Shown here piece by piece: positions 1 to 5,170 of a stretch of 7,201 nucleotides of DNA. Both the position numbers and the translations under genes were made by a program. The number at the start of each line of letters is the position of its first letter. Within the stretch, counting starts at the first letter, position 1. The notes under the pieces were generated by a model, which was not told the origin of the DNA, did not search any database, and saw only the letters and a program-made list of their open reading frames with translations. Source of the DNA: an uncultured bacterium (GTDB taxonomy: Bacteria > Acidobacteriota > UBA890); the NCBI GenBank assembly GCA_937922775.1, contig CALAKE010000351.1, positions 1 to 7,201 of the forward strand, given 5' to 3'.

Positions 1-255
1 GCGGGGGCGCAAGCCCCCGTCGAGCCCATTACTCCGACCGCAAACAAGAGGGCCATCACTGAGAGTGCCTTTCGTGGCGCTCTCCAACGCGAAAAGGTCA
101 TCTGGATACGTTCTCCTGGGTTCAGGGTGACGCGGCTTGAGGAGTGTACATCCTACGCCGGGATCCCCCGAGGGGTTGTTCAGTTTCAGGTAGATTCCGA
201 CGCCCCATTCTTCTATCTGTTGAGGGGTGTGGTTCGATTAGCGTGGGTGAGTTGA
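1..255 (+). CDS. Possible 3' end of an upstream gene, unrecognised (partial, doubtful)
   Basis: The frame beginning at base 1 has no stop until TGA at 253-255, giving 84 codons that enter from the left edge. That TGA overlaps the ATG of the beta-helix gene (TGATG at 253-257), an arrangement typical of translationally coupled genes. I do not recognise the translation, which shows no domain, signal peptide or membrane segment. Against it being a gene, third codon positions are only moderately GC-rich (about 63% by hand count). An open run of this length is also not rare by chance in GC-rich DNA, and its first codons would lie in a strong stem-loop (2-19). The alternative is that this stretch is an untranslated leader. 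I found no convincing -35/-10 promoter pair in it. Confidence 0.2.
   Translation, partial: AGAQAPVEPITPTANKRAITESAFRGALQREKVIWIRSPGFRVTRLEECTSYAGIPRGVVQFQVDSDAPFFYLLRGVVRLAWVS
2..19 (+). other. GC stem-loop with GCAA tetraloop, possible terminator of an upstream gene
   Basis: CGGGGGC at 2-8 and GCCCCCG at 13-19 form a perfect 7-bp stem closed by GCAA at 9-12. G1 and T20 could add a G-U pair in RNA. GCAA belongs to the GNRA class of stable RNA tetraloops, and it appears as GNRA only on the plus strand (the other strand reads TTGC), which favours a rightward transcript. There is no T-run after the stem, so it is not a canonical intrinsic terminator. It could instead be a structural element in an mRNA. 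Confidence 0.4.
246..250 (+). promoter_or_regulatory. Ribosome binding site that favours the ATG at 255
   Basis: GGTGA at 246-250 matches the 3' part of the extended Shine-Dalgarno sequence and lies 4 bases before ATG 255. The alternative upstream start, GTG 144, has a GAGGA directly abutting it (139-143) with no spacer, so it is a poor initiation site. The first residues after ATG 255 also form a plausible export signal. Confidence 0.5.
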
Positions 256-1622
256 TGAGATCAAAGGCTTTTACTCTCTGGGCAGGTCTAGAGGTTGCCG
301 CCTTGATATTTCTTGGCGCGGCCATGGTGCAAGGAATCGGTGTGAAGCTGGATGCTCGAGGTACGACTGTAGGAGCTGGCGTTGAAGCCGCTCGAGAGGG
401 CAACTCGCTGGGCAATTCAGGCGCCGAAAAGGTGCGCGCCCCCGACAGTCCCTCACAGTGCCCGCCCCTCGATCCACCCTCGGGCGGGACCGAATCGATC
501 TCGTCGGAGTCGGCGCTGCGTAGCCGCGCCCACAACGCGCCCGCCGGTACGACACTCCTGGTGCAGCCCGGCACGTACAACATGGGCGGCTACATCCATA
601 TCGTCAATCAAGGGGTGAGCATCCGCGGCAAAACCGGCGACCGTGACGATGTGATCCTCGATTTCGGCGGCATGGTGGGCGGGCATTTCGGTATTCTCGT
701 CGAGGCCGACGATGTCACCATCGCTAACGTTACGATCCGCAACGCCACTGACCATGGGGTGTCGATATCCGGCAGTGATCGTCCCGTTCTTTACAACCTG
801 CATGTCGTCGACATCTTCGACCAGCTCATCAAGGTCAATCCGAATGGGGACGGCAGCGAAGACGGGCTGCTGGCCTGCTCGCGTCTGGAGTACACGACCG
901 CCGCTCCGAACGAGTACACCAATGGCATCAGCGCCCATCTCGCTCACCGCTGGACCGTGCGTGACAACTCCTGGCGCCGCATTCGCACGCCGGGGAACTC
1001 ACCGGTGCCCACGATCCTCTTCTGGTCGGGCTCGACGGACACCGTGGTCGAGCGGAACCTGCTGATCGACTGCTATCAGGGGATCTCATTCGGCAACGCC
1101 AGCCATGGTGCTGGCGATCACGTCGGCGGCGTAGTGCGCAACAACATGATCTACGCGAGCATGGCCCACGACGTTGTGATCGAGATGGTCCACGCTACAG
1201 GCTGGCTTGTTGCTCACAACACCGCCTTGCTGCTCAACCCCGCACCGGGGCTCACATGGGGCATGGAGGCCCGCTTTGCCGACACCTCGGGGGAATTTGC
1301 CTACAACCTCACCAACATGTCGATCTCAGGAAATCGGGACGGTGCCTCAGGCACGCTGACCGGCAATCTGACGAACGCGACGAGCGACTGGTTCGTCGAC
1401 GCCCCTGCGGGCGACCTGCATCTGGCGGCATCGGTCTCGCCTGCGATCGACGCGGCCGCGACACTGAGCGCGGTAGAGGATGACTACGATGGCGGCACCC
1501 GGCCGGCAGGCTTGAATCCGGACGTGGGTGCCGACGAGCTCGGATCGCCACAGGGCGTTCGCATCTTCGTAGCCACGGTGTTTCGCTATCCACTGATCGC
1601 GGGCCGGCCCGGGCTGCGCTAA
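255..1622 (+). CDS. Exported right-handed parallel beta-helix repeat protein with choice-of-anchor-Q-like C-terminus
   Basis: The product has 455 residues from ATG 255; the frame stays open back to GTG 144 (492 residues), but the shorter start is preferred. A basic N-terminus (K4) and a hydrophobic stretch at about 8-29 look like a signal peptide or membrane anchor, followed by a low-complexity linker to about 80. From about 97 come parallel beta-helix rungs: a GTTLLVQPGTY opening strand (98-108), VSIRGKTGDRDDVILD (121-136), DDVTIANVTIRNA (152-164), DTVVERNLLIDCYQGISFG (262-280), GGVVRNNMIYA (291-301) and WLVAHNTALLL (317-327). The end has the usual DLHL (387-390), SPAIDAA and DYDGGTRPAGLNPDVGADE (410-428) motifs. 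Related folds include polysaccharide lyases and surface carbohydrate-binding proteins, but I cannot assign catalytic residues or a substrate. It probably acts outside the cytoplasmic membrane. After the terminal motif there are only 27 residues, with no recognisable sorting anchor. The permease gene follows 102 bases downstream. The fold is clear; the function is unknown. Confidence 0.87.
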   Translation: MRSKAFTLWAGLEVAALIFLGAAMVQGIGVKLDARGTTVGAGVEAAREGNSLGNSGAEKVRAPDSPSQCPPLDPPSGGTESISSESALRSRAHNAPAGTTLLVQPGTYNMGGYIHIVNQGVSIRGKTGDRDDVILDFGGMVGGHFGILVEADDVTIANVTIRNATDHGVSISGSDRPVLYNLHVVDIFDQLIKVNPNGDGSEDGLLACSRLEYTTAAPNEYTNGISAHLAHRWTVRDNSWRRIRTPGNSPVPTILFWSGSTDTVVERNLLIDCYQGISFGNASHGAGDHVGGVVRNNMIYASMAHDVVIEMVHATGWLVAHNTALLLNPAPGLTWGMEARFADTSGEFAYNLTNMSISGNRDGASGTLTGNLTNATSDWFVDAPAGDLHLAASVSPAIDAAATLSAVEDDYDGGTRPAGLNPDVGADELGSPQGVRIFVATVFRYPLIAGRPGLR

Positions 1623-1724
1623 CCTTTCTACCCCCACCGGTTCGAAACCTCCGCGGCTGCAAGTCGTAGAAGTCATATACCTGGAACCGTCCGCTCATCG
1701 TGCGCCCGCCCGCCGGAGCCCTGA

Positions 1725-4187
1725 ATGCCGACCTTGTTGAAGGATTTACGCTACGCCCTCCGCATGCTGCTGAAGAACCCGGCCCTCGCCGTGATCTCGA
1801 TTCTGGCGTTCGGCCTCGGAATGGGCACGACCACGACAATGTACACGCTCGTGCATGGGGCGCTGCGCAACCTGCCATTCGATCCCGATGCCGAGATCAT
1901 GATGCTCGGTCGCACCAATCCGTCGGAGGGTATCGAGCGCACCTCTGTCACCTACCACGACTACCTGGACTGGCGGGCGGAACAGACCAGCTATGAGGAT
2001 CTCGCCGGTTTCTACCAGGGCACCGTCAACATCGCCGGAACCGAAAAAGCAGATCGCTTCGATGGCGGGTTCTTGGCCGCCCACACCTTCGATCTGCTTG
2101 GGGTGGAGCCCATCCTCGGTCGATCCTTCGTCGAGGGTGAGGATTCCCCGGCCGAGCCGTACGTGATTGTTCTCGGCTACGGGGTCTGGCAAACCCGCTA
2201 CAACGGGGACCCGAATGTGATCGGGATGACGGAGCGGGTGAACTCACAGCCGGCCGAGATCATCGGTGTGATGCCCGAGGGGTTCGAATTCCCGATTGCC
2301 GAGCAGGTGTGGGTGCCGCTGCGCTTCGATTTGGCCCGGATGCAGCGCGGCGAAGGAACTCAACTCAATGTTGTTGGACGATTGAGAGAAGGGGTTGATC
2401 TCGAGCAAGCCGCGGCCGAGTTTGCATCGATCACTGGCCGCCTCTCGGAAGCGTATCCCGAGACCAATCTGGGCTACGGCGCCTACATGAAGCCCTACAC
2501 CGAGAGCGTCATGGGAGACAACACGATCGAGGTGATGGCGACGATGATGGGCGCGGTCTTCCTGGTACTACTGATCGCCTGCGCCAATGTAGCCAATCTT
2601 CTGTTGAGCCGGGCTCTCGACCGCAGCAAGGAGGTGGCGATCCGTGTCGCCCTCGGGGCAAGCCGTGGTCGGGTGATCGCACAGATCCTGGCCGAGACGC
2701 TCGTCATGGCCTTCTTCGGGGGCATCGTGGGTCTTTGGTTCGCCTACGTCGGCATCGACCTCTTCAATGACGCCACTGCTGGGCTCGAATGGCCCTACTG
2801 GATCGATGTTCGCTTCGACCTTCCGGTGCTGTTGTTTGTTGCCGGGACCACTCTTCTGACGGCCTTGCTCGCCGGCGGGCTGCCTGCCCTGCAGGCGTCG
2901 CGGGGGGATGTCCAGCAGGTTCTGCAGGATGAATCGCGTGGCTCCTCGGGATTCCGCCTCGGCAGGTTGAGCAAGCTCCTGGTCATTGCTGAAGTGGCGC
3001 TCTCCTGCGGCTTGTTGGTGGCGGCAGGTCTGATGGTGAAGAGCGTCTCCAACCTGTCGAACCTGGACTTCCCGTTTCCCACCGACGGCGTATTCACGGC
3101 GCGAGTGGGGCTGTTCGACAACGACTACCCAGATGACGAGAGTCTCACGCAGTTCTACCGGGAGTTGCACCGCCGGCTCGAGGAGCATCCCAGCATCGAG
3201 CGAGCGACGCTGACGACCGCGCTGCCGGGCTCGGACTTGGCAGAGCGCTGGCGCTTCGCTCTCGAGGGGGATGCCTACGGCACCGCAGAGGAGTATCCAC
3301 TGGTGTCGCGGGCGACCATCGGCCCCGGGTTCTTCGAGACATTCAACACGAGGCTGCTCGACGGGCGCGATTTCAACACGGCCGACAACGACAAGAACAT
3401 GGCCGTGGCCATAGCAAACGCCAGCTTTGTCGCGAAGTACTTCCCACGGGAGAGTCCCATCGGGCGGCGTATCCAACTAGGCTCCGGTCAGGCGTTGCTC
3501 GAGGGGCGGTCTGAGATGCCGTGGATGACGATCGTCGGGGTGGTGCCGGACCTCTTTATCGAGGAGCTCGATGACCAGCCGCGCGACCCCGCCGGAATCT
3601 ACACTCCCATCGCCCAGGGGCCGGTGCGCTTCATGAGTATCGCCACCACACCTCGAGGCTCAGGATCCGGTGAATCGGGTGGTGCTCTCGCTTTGACAGG
3701 AGCGGTGCGCGAGGTTGTCAGCACCCTCGACCCCGACCTGCCCATCTACTGGGCTCGCACGCTCGATGAAGTCATCCGCGAGCAGACTTGGTTCTACTCA
3801 GTCTTCGGAGCGATGTTCGGGATCTTCGGCGCGGTGGCTCTGTTCCTTGCGACCGTCGGCCTGTACGGCGTGATCTCCTTTTCCGTGCATCGTCGCACGG
3901 CGGAGGTGGGAATCCGGATGGCCCTTGGAGCCGATACCCGACGCATCCTCCGGCTGATCTTTCGTCAGGGGATTATCCAGCTTACGGTGGGTTTGGCGCT
4001 CGGACTGGTGATCGCCGCCGGCCTGGCGAACCTGATGCAGGTGATGTTCTTCGACGTCAATCCGTTCGACCCCTTGGTTTGGGTATCGATCGTCACCATG
4101 TTGCTCGCCACCGGACTGCTCGCCTGCCTCATTCCGGCGCAGCGTGCGTCACGGGTCGATCCGATCACGGCGCTGCGGACGCAGTGA
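1725..4187 (+). CDS. ADOP-type duplicated ABC permease (MacB/FtsX-like)
   Basis: This 820-residue membrane protein consists of two tandem MacB-PCD plus FtsX units. Unit 1 has a cytoplasmic DLRYALRMLLKNP lead (7-19), TM1 at about 21-45, a periplasmic domain at about 50-265, then an FtsX core with TMs near 270-294, 318-345 and 365-388 and the signature ACANVANLLLSRA...EVAIRVALGASRGRV (285-317). Unit 2 has a TM at about 416-437, a periplasmic domain at about 450-685, and TMs near 692-718, 747-768 and 783-803. Its matching signature is TAEVGIRMALGADTRRILRL (725-744), and it ends PAQRASRVDPITALRT (804-819). This is the architecture of the acidobacterial duplicated orphan permeases (TIGR03434). The family is related to MacB, which drives mechanotransmission rather than passage through the membrane. 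No ATPase or membrane-fusion gene lies in the window, so the partner and substrate are unknown. The N-terminal prefix domain found in some ADOPs is absent. GGAG at 1715-1718 sits 6 bases before the ATG and fixes the start. A G/S-rich insert lies at 645-653. Confidence 0.95.
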   Translation: MPTLLKDLRYALRMLLKNPALAVISILAFGLGMGTTTTMYTLVHGALRNLPFDPDAEIMMLGRTNPSEGIERTSVTYHDYLDWRAEQTSYEDLAGFYQGTVNIAGTEKADRFDGGFLAAHTFDLLGVEPILGRSFVEGEDSPAEPYVIVLGYGVWQTRYNGDPNVIGMTERVNSQPAEIIGVMPEGFEFPIAEQVWVPLRFDLARMQRGEGTQLNVVGRLREGVDLEQAAAEFASITGRLSEAYPETNLGYGAYMKPYTESVMGDNTIEVMATMMGAVFLVLLIACANVANLLLSRALDRSKEVAIRVALGASRGRVIAQILAETLVMAFFGGIVGLWFAYVGIDLFNDATAGLEWPYWIDVRFDLPVLLFVAGTTLLTALLAGGLPALQASRGDVQQVLQDESRGSSGFRLGRLSKLLVIAEVALSCGLLVAAGLMVKSVSNLSNLDFPFPTDGVFTARVGLFDNDYPDDESLTQFYRELHRRLEEHPSIERATLTTALPGSDLAERWRFALEGDAYGTAEEYPLVSRATIGPGFFETFNTRLLDGRDFNTADNDKNMAVAIANASFVAKYFPRESPIGRRIQLGSGQALLEGRSEMPWMTIVGVVPDLFIEELDDQPRDPAGIYTPIAQGPVRFMSIATTPRGSGSGESGGALALTGAVREVVSTLDPDLPIYWARTLDEVIREQTWFYSVFGAMFGIFGAVALFLATVGLYGVISFSVHRRTAEVGIRMALGADTRRILRLIFRQGIIQLTVGLALGLVIAAGLANLMQVMFFDVNPFDPLVWVSIVTMLLATGLLACLIPAQRASRVDPITALRTQ

Positions 4188-4243
4188 CGAAGCCGACAAA
4201 AGCTCGGGATTCACTGCTGCCGTGGCCGTCTCATTCAGGTAGA

Positions 4244-4320
4244 CTGCCGGCCGTCCAACGACAGAGTCACCCTGCGACCTCACCCGGAGCCTCGGAGGTC
4301 GCGATCTCCGGCCGTACGAC
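4244..4320. repeat. Direct repeats flanking an 8-bp inverted repeat upstream of the DUF2461 gene
   Basis: GCGACCTC (4274-4281) and GAGGTCGC (4295-4302) form a perfect 8-bp inverted repeat with a 13-base loop. On either side lies CCGGCCGT (4247-4254 and 4308-4315), each followed by ACGAC, with three extra bases (CCA) before it in the left copy. The stem is not followed by a T-run, so it is not a standard intrinsic terminator for the permease gene. It could be a Rho-independent-like pause, an operator for the DUF2461 gene, or chance in GC-rich DNA. The rest of the 172-base gap shows only a weak -10-like TAGACT (4240-4245) with no good -35. Confidence 0.35.
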
Positions 4321-4359
4321 TGGTCGCACGGAACAGGTATCCAGGGAGCAGGAACGCCC

Positions 4360-5052
4360 ATGAGCAAGAAGACACGCCATTTCACACCGGCCCTCTTTGC
4401 CTTCCTTCGCGATTTGGCCGACAACAACAACCGCGACTGGTTCCAGGCCAACAAGGAACGCTACGAGCGCGACGTGCGCGAACCAGCCCTGCAGTTCATC
4501 CGCGACTTCGCCCCTCATCTTCAGAAGATCAGTCCGTTCTTCCGCGCCGATGACCGCAAATCAGGAGGGTCGCTGTTCCGCATCTATCGCGACGTCCGCT
4601 TTTCGAAGGACAAGAGCCCCTACAAGACACACACGGGCATTCACTTCCGGCATGTCGATGCCAAGGACGCCCATGCGCCGGGTTTCTATCTTCACTTGCA
4701 GCCGCGTCAGGTATTCGTGGGGGTGGGCAGTTGGCACCCCGATGGTGACGCCGTGCGAATGATCCGCGAGGGGATCGTCAAGGACCCCGCGGGTTGGAAG
4801 AGGGCCGTGGGCCGGAAGGGCTTCACGAACTACTATGAGCTGGGTGGTGAATTGCTGAAACGGCCACCGAGGGGCTTCGACCCGGATCACCCGCTGGTCG
4901 AAGACCTGAAGCGCAAGGATTTCATCGGCTCGGTCGAGCTTACCCAGAAAGCCGTTACGAGCCCCGGATTCCTCGAGGAGTACGCCAAGTTGTGTAAGGC
5001 TGGGTCGCCGCTCGTGAATTTCATCTGCCGCGCCGTGGGAGTGGGCTACTAG
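4360..5052 (+). CDS. DUF2461 domain-containing protein (TIGR02453 family)
   Basis: This is a 230-residue soluble protein, about the normal length for the family and complete. Family motifs appear in order: FTPALFAFLRDLADNNNRDWF (8-28) with the conserved N-N-R-W-F cluster, NKERYERDVREP (31-42), then the hallmark GGSLFRIYRDVRFSKDKSPYKTH (69-91). PGFYLHLQP (107-115), GVGSWHPD (121-128) and RPPRGFDPDHP (168-178) with a following K/R-rich KRKDF follow. The biochemical role of DUF2461 is not established, and I see no signal peptide, membrane segment or nucleotide-binding loop, so it is probably cytoplasmic. AGGGAG (4343-4348) and AGGA (4350-4353) precede the ATG with good spacing and support the start. 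The gene lies 172 bases after the permease and converges on the kinase gene. Neither neighbour suggests a function. Family assignment is firm; role unknown. Confidence 0.92.
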   Translation: MSKKTRHFTPALFAFLRDLADNNNRDWFQANKERYERDVREPALQFIRDFAPHLQKISPFFRADDRKSGGSLFRIYRDVRFSKDKSPYKTHTGIHFRHVDAKDAHAPGFYLHLQPRQVFVGVGSWHPDGDAVRMIREGIVKDPAGWKRAVGRKGFTNYYELGGELLKRPPRGFDPDHPLVEDLKRKDFIGSVELTQKAVTSPGFLEEYAKLCKAGSPLVNFICRAVGVGY

Positions 5053-5073
5053 ACTGGATTCGGTCCCCGCTGT

Positions 5074-5084
5074 CCGGCCGGCAG
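5074..5084. repeat. GC palindrome in the convergent gap
   Basis: CCGGCCGG (5074-5081) is self-complementary. CGGCCGGCAG at 5075-5084 is the exact reverse complement of CTGCCGGCCG at 4244-4253, so a 10-bp inverted repeat flanks the DUF2461 gene. A second palindrome, GACCCGGGTC, is at 5157-5166 just past the kinase stop. Neither has the loop or T-run of an intrinsic terminator. All may be chance in GC-rich sequence. Confidence 0.2.
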
Positions 5085-5170
5085 AGTTGCGAGCCCATCG
5101 CGGAGGCAGAAGCGAAGGATTGCCTGCGCAAATCGAGGGGCACATGCGTACTCGCCGACCCGGGTCCCGA

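Noticed and set aside
160..175. GGGATCCC palindrome and CCCC-CGA-GGGG stem followed by TTGTT as a terminator
   Set aside because: The stem is 4 bp, overlaps a competing palindrome, and the T-run is interrupted.
144..254. Start of the beta-helix gene at GTG 144
   Set aside because: The extra 37 residues are Arg-rich and precede the hydrophobic signal, and GTG 144 has no properly spaced ribosome binding site. ATG 255 has GGTGA upstream and begins a normal signal-like N-terminus.
122..947. Minus-strand open frames over the beta-helix gene (122-583, 271-555, 453-947)
   Set aside because: The plus-strand frame carries unmistakable beta-helix motifs through most of this range, and the minus-strand translations are low-complexity Arg/Pro/Ala-rich.
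1639..1649. GGTT-CGA-AACC mini-hairpin after the beta-helix stop as a terminator
   Set aside because: The stem is only 4 bp and is not followed by a T-run.
1676..1681. TATACC as a -10 box for the permease gene
   Set aside because: The sequence 17 bases upstream (GCGGCT) does not resemble a -35 element, and a lone hexamer is not enough.
2568..3476. 302-codon open frame on the minus strand opposite the permease gene
   Set aside because: It lies wholly antisense to well-conserved FtsX and MacB-PCD sequence, and its translation shows no recognisable domain; long antisense frames are expected opposite GC-rich codons.
3788..4363. 191-codon plus-strand frame spanning the permease end and the following gap, overlapping ATG 4360
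   Set aside because: Most of it lies in another frame of the conserved permease C-terminus, and the translation resembles no family; the overlap with the DUF2461 start is incidental.
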